In this document: positions 47,501 through 60,089 of the stretch, in pieces
How the letters are laid out: each line of letters opens with the position of its first letter
Position numbering within the stretch: the first letter of the stretch is position 1
Source of the DNA: Amaurobius ferox
Lineage: Eukaryota > Arthropoda > Arachnida > Araneae > Amaurobiidae
Assembly: GCA_951213105.1 (NCBI GenBank)
Contig: OX578136.1
Coordinates: forward strand, 155,627,178 to 155,691,177
Direction of reading: 5' to 3'
DNA length: 64,000 nucleotides
The notes under the pieces: generated by a model
Database searches by the model: none
What the model was told of the DNA's origin: nothing
The model's input: the letters and a program-made list of their open reading frames with translations, nothing else
Translations under genes and position numbers: made by a program

Positions 47501-49460
47501 TTAATATATAAAACTAGTAGAGTAAGGTTTTGAAGTCTATTATCCGGATGTAGAAAACCCTTAGGTAGCACACTGGACGCATAAACATATCCCTTTTGAA
47601 GAAAGCAAGGTGGAAAAGCACAAGTCCAGTCGTAAAATACGAGGTAAACCATCCACTCCGAACCGTCACACTAGACCAGTCACTCGTCAAAATACACTAC
47701 AACTTTGTCAAAGAAACATCTCGTACAGTACAAAACACCGATGTGTAATCTTCATCCTCAAGGAATGATGATTCGGTCCTCAAATGAAATCAGGGAAACA
47801 AACAAATGTAATCCCGTCAAATAGCTGGAAAAAATAATGGAACTCGATTAGTCATTAAAGGGAACAAACATCTATCTCACCAGAAAGAGCTAAAGACGGT
47901 CACATGAATAGCGCCGGAACAAATTCGGGAAATCGTATTAATCAGTGAAGACTTTCAAAGCACGTCAACACTTTAGAATTGAAGAAGTACAGACTTTTTG
48001 GGATGTAGATATTATTCGATGACTCGACAGTTTAACTTCTCTTGGAACTGAAGACACAACAACTTCATGACAGGCAGCAAGAGAGAGTCAATCAACTACA
48101 AAATATTGCCCAGTCACACTGTTTATCAGACATGATCACCAATACTTCTCACGATGTGAATAAATGACATTTATAATCAAAACATAGTCGAAAGTAAAGA
48201 AGCAAGCAGATTTTTTTCAGAAATTCGTTCTAAAAATGTTTGAAGAAATAGAATAATTCGTCTCATTCGCAACTGTGCACCGTATCGCAAATGCGGTTCG
48301 CTGCATTCATATTTTCAGATGTAATCAAGGGGAGGGGGGGGGGGAGACGCGAGCAGCTCATTATATAGTCTCATAGTCGTTGCCAGAAATCGTAAATAAA
48401 TTAGCTATAAACAATAAAATAGTTCATGACAGGCGATTTTAATAATACTCTCAGCTAATCAAAAACTATTATCTAACTTTTAAAGAAGAAAACAACCAAT
48501 TTAAAAAACATGCTTTTCAAATCCACACCGTTTATTCCGGCCCAACCAAATTTGGCATGCAGACTAAGCCAGACACTAAGAAGTGAGTAGTGGGATATTT
48601 GGAAGCAAATACAATAAACAGTTCAAGTGACACTTTGACATGTAGAGGTTTATAACTTAATACACAGATCAGCAAAAAAAAAAAAAAAACTCTACTGATA
48701 ATGTAATTTGAAGAAAATCAAATTTTAGGGGATGCTGATGCTGACCAAAATGTCCACCAGATTAACGGGCATACTTTGGCAATGCAATGAAAGATATACG
48801 AAAATTAAAAAATGTGTTTAATGTTTCGGTCGCTGTTCAAATGTTATGACAGGAGTCGCACGAACTTAAACAGAACATTAAAAAAATATGTCACTGAATT
48901 ATTTTATCAATAAATAATGCTGTTTAGACTACAAATAATGCTTTAAATAATATAAAGCATAATTTTTATATGATAGCACACACATCAAGGATTATTAGTT
49001 AAAATCGCGTCAAAATGTTTCCATTCAAAAGCAAACTGTTAAACACTAGCTCAGACAGACACTTTTTAAACATTTTTCGAAATTAAAGTTCCAAACATTA
49101 AATTATTGAATTTTTTATATATATTCATAATCTGAACCCTATTTCCGACAAAGAAAGAACAATTATTTACATTTCTATCAATTAGGTTTGGCGGTATAAA
49201 CGTTCAAAGTATTTACATTTTTCACAAAGCTCTTTTTTCCGCCACAGAAACACCAAGCATAGACATTGTAGTTACACTAAAATAAATACACCACGTATAC
49301 TTTTCCTTTGATTTGATATTTGCCTCGTATATCTGCGTCCCACATTAGCCGAGATGTCCAGCAAAATAACTTACAGAATGATATATATACACCAAAAACA
49401 CAAGATTTCCATCCTTATGATTTATATTTCCTTGTCGTCATTCAGATTATCTGTTTTATA
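47501..49460. other. Anonymous DNA, low-complexity patches
   Basis: An A tract near 48677 and a G tract near 48335-48345. No coding or repeat signal shared within the window. Confidence 0.4.
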
Positions 49461-49469
49461 TATATCATT

Positions 49470-49620
49470 ATCCCATTCTGGTATAATCAGTGATTTGTTC
49501 ATAATCCGATGATCTCCGCAATCATAGAAAAGTAGTTCAATTCAAATTCACGATATTCCTAATAAACGAAGCGGGACGTTTAATCTATTAGCAACTCATT
49601 TCCTAGAAACGATTTATTCG
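49470..49620 (-). repeat. Two-copy repeat G, copy 2
   Basis: Matches 13250-13450 as described there. Confidence 0.45.
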
Positions 49621-49816
49621 GATTTGCCTTTGGTTTGGATCAAATCGTAATGTTATTCTAAAAAAATATTTCATATAGTTTGGAAATGAAAATATGCAGC
49701 AGTTAAAACGATTTTTAGTGGCATATTTTATACTTTCTCATATTATTGTATAGTAAAAGCATTACAATAATTTCCAGTTAAAAATTTGCACTGTTTATAA
49801 AACATACTGTAGTACT

Positions 49817-50372
49817 CTTATGAAATTTTATTTGTTTTGTAATAACACCGCTGTGAGAAAATGGAATTAGAATTAAATTTGTTACTCATAAAAATAATTT
49901 CATCAGACCTTTTTTTTTACTATTGGTTTTGCAATAACACTACTGTGAGAAAATATAATTAGAGTCAAATGTGTTACTCATAAAAGGAATTTCATCAGAC
50001 CCTTTTTTTTTACTATTGGTTTTGCAATAACACTACTGTGAGAAAATATAATTAGAGTCAAATGCGTTACTCATAAAAGTAATTTCATCCGATCCTTTAT
50101 TTTACTATTTATTTTGTAATAACACCACTGTGAAAAAGTGGAATTAAAATTAAATTTGTTACTCATAAAAATAATTTCATCAGACCCTTTTTTTTACTAT
50201 TTGTTTTGCAATAACACCATTGTGAGAAAATATAATTAGAATCAAATGTGCTACTCATAAAAATAATTTCATCTGATCCTTTTTTTTCACTATTTATTTT
50301 GTAATAACACCACTGTGAAAAAATGGAATTAGAATTAAATTTGTTGCTCATAAAAAATAATTTTATCAGAAA
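49817..50372. repeat. 92-bp satellite with two monomer types
   Basis: Six monomers at about 49840, 49931, 50024, 50117, 50208 and 50301 (period 91-93). Type 1: 'gtaataacaccactgtgaaa', 'ggaattagaattaaatttg'. Type 2: 'gcaataacactactgtgaga', 'ataattagagtcaaatgtg'. Order 1-2-2-1-2-1. Reading frames through it are repeat artefacts. Confidence 0.92.
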
Positions 50373-50399
50373 GTTATTTTTTTATTAAATATTCAAAAT

Positions 50400-51755
50400 A
50401 AATGAATCCAAAAAAGTAATAATTTACAGCATTTAAAATTAAAATGCTTCCGTTGTCTTCGTGTTATGAATTTTATCTTTATTAAAACCCAAAAGTAGTT
50501 TGGTTATATTTATAAAAAATCAAAATATTCCGAGCGCAATACCCTACTCTGATTTTAACATTAAAAAAACATAAATAGATTTTAATTATTTTAATGCGTT
50601 ATTATAAAAGTTAGTCTCAAATTTCAATTTATTTAATATATAGTCTCATGATTGTTTGCTTTAAAATTTTTATGTCCATAACATCAACAATTTTTATTTA
50701 AATAGTATTTTAAACTAGCTTATTTTGTCGATCTTGGTATATTTTAACAGTAGAATATCCTGTAAAGTGTTTAAAATTTACGTAAGTTTTAACTGATACG
50801 AACAGTAAACTGAAATCCTGTTTTTATGGCGTAGCCTAGTGGTTTTCTACTGATGCACCACCGCACCATGGGATGCCTTGAAAGATCTTCAGGTGGGCAG
50901 TGCGTGGAGTGATTATTATTTCTTGTTAAATAAAATAGTAAATCCTCAAACGTTTCCGACTACCAATAGTTTTGCAATTACCATTGCAGTATAGGCACAA
51001 GGGAGCCACAGAAAGAATGTAGTAGGTCAAGGGTCGTAATCTCTAAAATATCGAAAACACTGCTGTAGCCAATTGAAGCGATCTGAATTGAAAGACGTCA
51101 TTTCAGACACCAATATTAGCATTCCGCTGTTTATATTCAAAACATTTACTATATGTATGAATCAGGAAAATGCGTTATTATGTTATACTCAATGGCGTAA
51201 CTAGATTTTTGGTGCTCTGGAGCAAATAATTTCAGGGCGCTTTTTCCTGTAATGCATAGTGTTTGGTCTTTTAACGAAAAATATGTCCATCCTAAGAAGC
51301 GAACCCTCCTCGTTCAGCGCTTTGGAGAGATCGCTCCGTCTCGCTCCATGGCAGAACACCACTGATTAAACTGATATCTGTTATCCTGTGACATCAAATG
51401 GGAATTGCTGCAACTTGCATTTGCTGATAAGGATAACTGATAGTTTAGAACAACATTTTTATTTTTTCTTCTACGTTAACAGCGAGTGAGGCGTTTCTGT
51501 TCAATTTTGGATTTTTTCTTGTAAATTATCGTCCCTCTGGCGTTTTCGAAGCTGTGGCCCTTTTAGCGGAAATTGTGATACCCTCCCTATTTTTTTTATT
51601 CAGAGATTTTGATCGGAAAGCACGTTTTAAGACCTGAATTCGTAGAATAAGACCGTATTCTGTATAGAAAGGCAGATAAAAGAGAATGACTACAGATCTG
51701 TGGGGAGGAGGAGAAATTCCCAACTTGGCTTAACTGGGATTTTATCCAGGGGTAT
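50400..51755. other. Anonymous DNA
   Basis: A few GC-richer patches (50820-50905, 51180-51360 and 51530-51720) but no recognisable gene or repeat. Confidence 0.35.
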
Positions 51756-51761
51756 ATCAGG

Positions 51762-52015
51762 TCTGCATTATACCATTATAGCAGGCATTATACCATTATA
51801 GCAGGCATTATACCATTATACCATTATGGCAGGCATTATACCATTGTCTGCATTATGCCATTATAGCAGGTGTGCATTATATCATTACGTTGGAAACGTC
51901 TCTAGTTCAAGACATTTAATTCTGCTTTATGAGTGTTGGATTATACGTTCGTAGATATTGGATTATACGGTCGTAGATTATACGGTCGTTGGATTATACG
52001 GTCGTAAAGCTTTCA
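51762..52015. repeat. Two short-period minisatellites
   Basis: 51762-51890: about six copies of gcattataccattatagcag with slippage variants. 51945-52015: four copies of a 17-18 bp ggattatacggtcgtag. Confidence 0.88.
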
Positions 52016-54160
52016 ACCTATAAGTTAAAGGGAAGGGGCGGTTATGAGGCCGTAATGATGCATCAGAAATTATGCTTCCAGTCACATACCCGATGAAGAA
52101 AGTACAGCAGAGTTTGAATCTTTCGTTTAAATGCTTCTTGGCGCCATCTCATAGCGATACAGAAAGAACAATTTTACAATGCATATATAATGTTCAAAAA
52201 TTGAATAACAGCAAATAATAGGTAAAAGTATCATTTGATCAAGTCCGGACCATGAATGTAACGAAAAGGTGAAGTCTGCAATTGAGTGGCGTCGAGGTTT
52301 GGTTCCGAGGTTGAAGCGTGGTAGGTCAGCATAATAACGCTGAGCAAAATACGTCTATAGCTCAAAGCATATAATAATGCCTTATGAGTGTTCGATATAA
52401 ATCAAAAGTTGTCATTTGATATGAAATCTGAAGGATGTTTATGTGGGGTTCACTTTAAACATAGTATTAAAGTTAATCATCTCAATACATCAACAAAAGT
52501 CGTGTGGAAAGCCAAAAATGGCAAGGATCGAGTCTTGACTTTTTACATTTTTAACATGCATGTCTGTTTACAAACTGAAAAGTTATTTTTAATGAACATC
52601 TCAAATAATCTCTAAAAGGAAAATCCATTAAATTTTGACGTTCTTATAATTGTAGTTGTAATAAGATGTCTTCGTTATCTAGTCTCCTCTGCTTTGATTG
52701 ATTCTTTTCAGACAACCATTTTTTTACTATTGAAGTTCCTTTCATACGATTCAAAGCTTCATTCCCCTCAAATTTAATACTTTTTTATATCTATCTCATT
52801 CATTCATCACACCACATCAACCATCAATTCGTTTTTAGGAATTTCCAGTTAAGAATCCCTCGTTTCGCTGCATTGAGGAAAAAAGATCCTTCTCGAAACT
52901 AATTTCATATTAAAAAAAGAACATGGTATGTATATATATCGAATTTCTTGAGATCAAAAAAGATAAAACTGATAAATGCAAATTTGTGAGAAACATCATT
53001 AAAGTTAAAAGACCGATTTTGTTAAAGTATTTTTCAGGCATTCAATTCAAGCCGAGTTCAAGGAATGTCTATGGCTGAATTTCTGTTAATTGTCAATTTA
53101 CAGGTTTTTAAACATTTTGTTTTTCAACTTTATAGCTTCTAGAAACTTTTGCTTAGAATAATGTCTTGGTAATGTTTCTCAAGAATTCTAATAGATGTCT
53201 GAGCTGTTTAGCATAATCTAATGGAATTTTAATGCATAGTTTGAATGTAAACTTGCTAAAAACATAATTTCAGCGACACATGATTTTGTGTCTAAAATGT
53301 TCAAAATATCAAAATACTAGATTTTTTTTGCACACCAACTCAAGTAAACAATGCAAACATATAATTTCTAATGCATGATGTGCAAATATTATGTAATTAT
53401 TTTGAAAAATATAATTTTTTTTTTCAATGAAATTCCTCTGTAGGTGTATATTTTTAGAGATAACTTTATTATAGCTTTACTGTAAACGGATTTTACTGGC
53501 CTCATTTTTGAAAATAGGTAACATCAAGGTCGATATTTTCAGAGTTTCTTAGAATTTTAATAATTTAAGATATTTTTTTATGAGGGAAAATATTCATGTC
53601 ACCTGAATGGCACAGCGTCGCTGAAATGACTGTTTATATGAAAGGTCTAATTAAACAGTAATATTACAATAATACAACGGACATTGAATCATTGAGAAGC
53701 AACTTTTATTTTATTATACCACAAATTAAATAAAATATTTTACAAGAAATGGTAAAAATTGTTTAACACATAACATTACAGCCTAAACACTAGAACATAT
53801 AAAAATGAAATATTGCCATTACCCTTCCTGCAGAATTTCACTCAGGTAGAACCACCCATAGGAGGGGGGTACATGCACCACTCAGGTGGGGAGGGGGTAC
53901 GGACACCACTGAAGTGCGGGGGGGGGGAGACAGATCTCCAATATGTTTTTTCGTAGGAGAAGAAATGAAAAAAATCACATAAAGGTGAAAATCAAATATA
54001 AAGGAAGGAGCCCATGATAAATGTTTGCAGGGGCGCTTAATTTTTATGGGCAACACTGCCCCAAATTATTTTAGAAGAGTACAACTCCCTGGCTGCCTTT
54101 TTGTTATCAGAGCAGCACCCTCCTTGCCCTTCTGTGATGAAAAAAAGCACTCTGCTTGAC
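52016..54160. other. Anonymous DNA with poly-G patches
   Basis: 53855-53930 has several G-runs in a 'caccactcaggtggg'-type context. Nothing else recognised. Confidence 0.4.
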
Positions 54161-54164
54161 CCTT

Positions 54165-54290
54165 TGTTAAGAGAGCAACGTTTTCTACTGCGTTAAGAGA
54201 GCAACGTTTTCTACTGCGTTAAGAGAGCAACGTTTTCTACTGCGTTAAGAGAGCAACGTTGTTTAGAGAACAACGTTTTCTACAACGTTA
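54165..54290. repeat. 26-bp minisatellite
   Basis: Four to five units of 'gttaagagagcaacgttttc' plus 'tactgc'. The first three are nearly identical, so expansion is recent. Confidence 0.93.
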
Positions 54291-54694
54291 TCTCCCAACA
54301 ATAAATAAATAAAAATAATAAGATTAAGCCCTGGCCTAGAGTCAAAGAAAACAACCCCCCTCCATACTTTCCCCCTTCAAAAGAAACAAAATAGAAATAT
54401 AGCATAAAGGGAAAGATTGTTATGCCTATACATTCCCTTTTTTGCATGATTAAAACTCGATTTTGTTAAACTATTCCATGATTAGTATGCATTTTGGATA
54501 ATAAGTTCTAAACTTGAACTCTATAATCATTTTTGCCCTAAAACCAATATTTAAAAATATAGCTCTCCGGACTAGGGTTCTTTTGTACCATTTTCAGGAG
54601 GTCCTTTGTTTATGTTGAGTCAGTCAAAGTCAAAACACAAGAAGATAGGAAAGGAAATAATAAGTTGTGTCTAGATGAGCGATATTATTTGCTA

Positions 54695-54870
54695 ACTGCT
54701 TTCGGCGACCAGCACGGTTGTTTTTGTGAAAAAGCTCACAACTTGCAATAGCTTTTTGGCAGTAACTGTCGTCCGCGTACCTATGCAACGCGCGTATACA
54801 GGCAACAGTTTATGCAGTAGTTGTTAACTGTGTACCCAACCGCTACGCGGGCGCATGCAATCAACATAAG
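54695..54870. promoter_or_regulatory. Small CpG-dense segment
   Basis: 'gtcgtccgcgtacctatgca', 'acgcgcgtatac' and 'cgctacgcgggcgcatgc' put about ten CpG in 100 bp, against very few elsewhere. It may be an unmethylated promoter-like segment, or just a young insertion. No gene start can be tied to it. Confidence 0.25.
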
Positions 54871-54954
54871 TTATATACAATAGGGATACTTCATGAAAAA
54901 TGAAATTTCTCACTGTGCGATGCAAATGTCTTATTAAAAATTCGCGATGCAAAT

Positions 54955-55135
54955 TCTGTATTAAAAATATGTTTTAATTAAAATATTTCATTGTGTATTA
55001 ACTGATTTCCCTAATTTTTTCAGAAATTCTGATTCACGTTGTTAATGTTTTATTAAGAGGATATTTTAATTAAAATATTTCATTCTGTATTAAAAAAAAT
55101 TCTTAAATTTCACAGAAATTTCGATTCGTTATGAT
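54955..55135. repeat. About 95-bp direct duplication
   Basis: 'ttttaattaaaatatttcat' and following sequence to 'cagaaatt(c/t)..gattc' occurs twice, at about 54975 and 55065. Confidence 0.7.
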
Positions 55136-55139
55136 CTTA

Positions 55140-56355
55140 TTAGCGAAAACTACAGAAAAAAAAAAAGTCCTACAATCATTTCAAAGCGGAATCGACCGTG
55201 AGTTATTCCCCGTAACGTAAACCATTCCATTCAGGTGACACAGTTTATGTTTGTGTAATTTTTTATTTCTCACAGAAATCAAAACTAACATTTGAAAATA
55301 AAATTTACACTTTGCAAAATACGTTTATAGTATATGCTCACAGAAGACATATTACTTTGAAATTTTCGTCTATATTAACAATAATTAAATGTTTGAAACA
55401 ATTACGGATAATAAATATACGCATCAAAAATGAATAATAAAATTGCCTTTTTCACTTTCCTTAATTATCGTAAAGTGGTAAAAATTTAAACTATAAAACA
55501 AAATTCTAAGTGATATCATTTAAGAATTTAATGACGCTGCTGTCGCCATCTAGTGAAAGAAAACGATGATTTTTCGAACATCGTTGCACTATCTCCATAA
55601 TACTTTTAATTTTGATTTTCCGCGAGAAAGTCTAAAGGAGTGAAATGCATTTGAAGATGACTCCTTAATAGTTCTCCAGAAAGTTTATGTCTCCTGTAAG
55701 AAAACAATCTTTTTCTAGAACAAACATTTTGTGTGTCATTTTACACTAGATACTGAATTAAACTTAAAAGTGCTAGTTCCATTCTGAAGATATTAAGCGT
55801 TTTCTGTACTTATTTATAATAGTCATAATTATTAAATACTATAGATGTTAAATCCCGAGTATAAATTATTTTGTATAAGTTATTTTGGGATTCCTCGTTA
55901 ATCATTAGTTGAAACGCTTAGCTCCCTAACATGGTTAAATGTATCTATAAAATGCCTAAATTTACAGTCTGTTTATAAAGACTAATAATGAAAACTAGTC
56001 ATCATTTGCCATGATACTAACCATATAGTTCATTTAAGTCTTGGCAACACTAGTTGTGTTCATTGATCATCTCATTGCCTGCACCTTGCTGGCAAGAGAC
56101 AATGACCGGGAAATCATGGTCCATGAGTACTAATGGATGATCCGATGAGCACTTTCTTGTTATTATGAAACATTCTGCACACAGAGCAAAAGTTGCATTA
56201 ATTGTGAAGTCAATGCAATTGTAGAACTAATTATAAGGATGCGCTATTTTTACTATTAGCAACGTAGTGTATCTTCCTAATCAGCGCTAAGAAGAAACAA
56301 ACTTGAAATGAAAACGGAATGTTAAACCGAAATTAGAAAACACTTTTCATCTTTT
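55140..56355. other. Anonymous AT-rich DNA
   Basis: No repeat or coding signal recognised. Confidence 0.4.
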
Positions 56356-56359
56356 GGTG

Positions 56360-57155
56360 GCAATCATATTTTCCACCTATGGTTTTACAAAAAAGTATTT
56401 TTGAACATCTATTTCTTTGGATATACTATAGATAGTGTTCAGATGATGACTGATATGTATTGAACATCGAATTTTGAAGGTTCACTAAAGGGGTGTACTA
56501 AGAATTTCCACTTCCGATTCAAAAAATTTCATTTTACTTGAAACACCTAATCTTCAAGATTGGCTATAATTAGAGCTTAGGCGATAATTGATATGGAATC
56601 AGATCAATACTTTGGAGGAATCAGGGTGGTTCACTAATAATTTTCCCTTCCATTTCCTGTTCCATTTATTCTTACAAAATGTGTATAAAATACTTATTTC
56701 TCAGGACTGTCTATAAATGAGCTTAGATAACGACTGATATGGATTTCGCATTCAGTTCTGATGGGCTCGGACATCTCACTAAGGATTTCCTCTTCATGTT
56801 CTGAAGATATCAATTTAGATTAAACAATTTATATTTTCCTTGCAACATCTATTTTTCAGAATTGGCTACAAAGCAAGCTTAGATGACATCTGATATGGAT
56901 TCAGCACCAAAATTCGAAAGAAGTGGGATGTTAACTGGGGATCAGTTTTCTTGAATGTTTTCCATTTTTTCTTAAAACATCTATTTCTAAAGGTTAGCTA
57001 TATATAGAACTAAGATGATGACTGAGTTAAGCATGAAATTCTAAAAGAGACGAGAGAATTCACTAACAATTTCCACGTCTGTTTTGTTTTTACTTCTGGT
57101 TCAAAATTATCATTCATACATCTATTTCCCAGGATTGGCTACAGTACTATAAATG
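56360..57155. repeat. About 143-bp satellite
   Basis: Six diverged units keyed on 'acatctatttctcaggattg' plus 'gctat', at about 56405, 56543, 56690, 56845, 56977 and 57118. Each is followed by 'gatgatgactgatatggatt', 'cactaa.gatttccact' and a T-rich step. By eye 70-80% identity between units. Confidence 0.85.
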
Positions 57156-57214
57156 CAGCATCGAATTCCAGAAGCAGATAGAAGATACTAAGAGTGGCAA
57201 TACGTCACATCTAT

Positions 57215-57350
57215 AAAACGATTAAGTAATAAATTAAAGACAAATCCTTAGATTTTAAAATAGTCATTTAATAAACCTCCTATAGATGCATAAATAAATT
57301 AAAAACCAGAGTGCTTTTGGACATCTTTATACCCTTCATCAGTGGTATTA
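57215..57350 (-). mobile_element. Family D fragment
   Basis: The minus strand reads 'ccactgatgaagggtataaa' plus 'gatgtcc', then 'cactctgg', 'ttttTTAAtttattta' and 'tctataggaggtttattaaa'. The same sequence flanks copy C5 at 60.1-61.15 kb; here the C insertion is absent, giving the empty site (ttaa at 57299-57302). The 'ctgatgaag...gaaagc' phrase is the kind found near the ends of Penelope-like elements. Confidence 0.6.
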
Positions 57351-57480
57351 AATGGAATATGGTTGGCTGAACATGTTCGGGACATTAAAAATGGCAAACA
57401 ATCCACGGCTCATGCCCAACTTGTGGTTAAAGATAACTTTCAACCGCTTTTCGAAAAATCTTTTCTTTTGATCAGCTGTA
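57351..57480 (+). pseudogene. Possible GIY-YIG endonuclease fragment (Penelope-like)
   Basis: Within an open frame from 57342, EHVRDIKNGKQSTAHAQ resembles the R..EH..DIK......ALAQH stretch of GIY-YIG domains in Penelope-like retroelements. The GIY and YIG motifs themselves are not present, and similarity stops after about 35 residues. It sits directly beside a family D fragment in the opposite orientation. The call rests on a short match and could be wrong. Confidence 0.35.
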
Positions 57481-58351
57481 ATAATCCCTGTTCAACTTTA
57501 CTGTATGAATACCTGTTTATTTATCTATATCAGCCTTCTATATGTAATTTTGATCCTGTGCTGGCTTTAAGCTACTGTTTGCAAATCGTTCTTGATACCA
57601 TGCACGTCAAGCCGTCACAATCATATCTCTCGGTTTGAATATTAATTACTTGTAATTTATGCTTATTATGAAACTTGGCATTTTGTCCTTCTTATTTGTA
57701 TTATAAACGTGGTCAATTTAAATTTCTTGCTCGTATTTTATATTGATGTGTTAGTGTCTTTTTAACACTTTACAACATTGTTAAAAAGTGTTTATGACTT
57801 TGTTCATTCTGCCTGTCTGTCTGTCTATCTGTCCGTTAGCACGATAACTGCCGTAAAACTGACTTTATCAAAATGAAATTTCAGTATGTTTTTCAGACGG
57901 TATGTGGGACCTATGGGAATATAAATGAATAATATCACCCAATTAGTTTTGGATTGAACCCGGGTTGAAGAAATGAAATGCATTGAAACCCTATGGGATC
58001 TAATTTTTCAAATATCTTTTAAGCGAATTTAATTCACAAATTGCTTCGAAAGTTTTAGAAAATATTCACATTATCCCATAAAATATATAAAAAAAATTTC
58101 ATTAAAATATATTATGTAGTTTTTTAATTAAAATTTATGTAATATAGGGAAAAAAAATTCAATTAAATTCTGACTTTTGGGATATCCTCCAGAAAGAAAA
58201 AAGAGATATATAATATAATAAAAATCTTTCCATGAGGTTAATCGCTTTGTATATGAGAGATGCTACACATTTTAAAATAAATTTGGTAGATAACAATTTT
58301 TCAATTTTTTTTAAATTTTATATAACTCTTTATGATATACTTATTTGATGG

Positions 58352-58937
58352 TATTTTTAATGCACTTTCCTACGTCCTAGACAGTTAAAATTTGGTACAC
58401 AGCTTAAATTTGTTGAACATTTTATTTTACAAAAATTTGGTGGATCTTTAAATATAGATCATACATTTTTTTCGAAATGGCCTGCAAATAATACTCGTTC
58501 ACTTGTATAAATCATTGCTGAAATATTATTAAAAATTCTGATGTGGACAGCATATATCTTTCTCTGCAGACTCATATTCACGTTCTTTTTATTTCTTCAA
58601 TAATAATTTCAGTTTATCTGCACACAATAACACCCATACATATGGCATTTTTAAAGCACTTTCCTACGTCCTAGAGAGTTGAAATTTGGTACATAGCTAC
58701 AATTTGTAGAACATTTTATTCTACAAGAATTTGGTGGATCCTCAAATATAGATCCTACATTTTTTTTCGAAATGGCCTGCAAATAATCCCCGTTCACTTC
58801 TATGAATCATTGTTGTAAGATTGTTAAAAATTCTGATGTAAGCATCACATGACTTTCCCTGCAGACTCATATTCACGTTCTTTTTATTTCTTCAATAATA
58901 ATTTCAGTTTATCTGCACACAATAACACCCATACGTA
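58352..58937. repeat. 294-bp tandem duplication in B of C4
   Basis: 'gcactttcctacgtcctaga' begins units at 58362 and 58656. Both run through 'tggcctgcaaataatnc' and 'cacacaataacacccatac'. C6 has only one unit at the equivalent place (62350), so the duplication followed the C4/C6 split. Confidence 0.9.
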
Positions 58938-59459
58938 TTTTAAATGACACTGAATTTGCACGTTAAACGTAAATTTGGTTCTCATTTTATAGCTGGACTT
59001 ATTGTCAAAGGTGGCGTAGGGAAAACACGAAAAAACTAAAATATCTCAAGAACGGCTAGTTCTAGAGTAATGGGGTTAGTCTTATTCTTTTTGTTGTCAA
59101 AAATCACGTATAAAATAAGCATTTAATTGACATAATTGAATACACGTAGTTTTTTATTTTTAGATTTAAAGATATTTGCTGGCCATTTCGCAGAAACAGT
59201 CCATTCCTTTTCCCCGAATCGTACCAGAATAACTTACAAGTGATTTATATACCAAATTTTGTTAAATTTGGGCCATCAGTTTTTAGCTAGAGTGGATAGA
59301 GGCAATTTTAGCCGGCCGTTTCGCAAAGAAGGCAGATTCTTTTATTACGAATCGTACTAAAATCCAATGAATATCAGGGCTTCCCACAAAAACTTATCTA
59401 CCTAATTTTATGAAATTCGGTCCATTAGTTTTTTAGTTAGGGTGGATACAATATCCTCA

Positions 59460-59632
59460 CAGACACACAGAAACACACACAGCTACACCCTTACACACAC
59501 AGACGTCTCCCTAAAATAGTTTTTTCGTGTTCTAGAAGTCCCAAAACGTGTAGATCCTTCGAAAATTCGAGTTCCGATCTTCGGCACGATTTCAATACTT
59601 ATAATACACACACACACACACAAACACACACA
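59460..59632. repeat. (CA)-rich stretch and B end
   Basis: 'cacagacacacagaaacaca', then a conserved 'tcgaaaattcgagttccgat' block, then a second (CA)n (59607-59632). Same layout in 63200-63385. Confidence 0.85.
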
Positions 59633-60089
59633 TATATTATCTGTGTATCTAAATTCCGTGCCTATGCAATTACAATAGTTGTGATTTTAAATGATCCCTA
59701 AATTTTTATTATTTCTACAACGAAGCCAAATTTTAACTTATGCAGAATGCAAATATTTCAAGCGATTGTAAGGTGAGTAATATAAGAATTGTTGAATTTT
59801 TTTCACCCAAAATTTTTAGCTCTGGAGTCCAGAATACAAGTTATATGAATTAAATATTCATTGATTTTGCATAGAGAATCAGACGATTAATATTTCGATG
59901 AAGTTTTAAATATTTAAGTATAATAAATTACTGTAGTACTGTGATAAGATAAAAGATATCACCACTGAATGTATCACATTTTAGAGATTTTTAAATGAAA
60001 TTGCATTTCATTTGGAAAGTGTTTCATAATCAATGCTTATGCTTGACTGATCTTTCTTGTTTGCTTTTTGTAATGATGACTATTGTTAT

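Larger units (their letters stand above)
57766..60059 (+). mobile_element. Family C element C4 carrying a family B insertion
   Basis: Starts 'cactttacaacattgttaaa' after TTAA (57762-57765). C sequence continues to about 58130, B-type sequence occupies about 58350-59630, and C resumes at 'caacgaagccaaatttt' (59716) to 'ctgatctttcttg'. C6 (61749-63830) has the same composition and order, so the composite moved or was duplicated as a unit. Non-coding. Confidence 0.82.
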
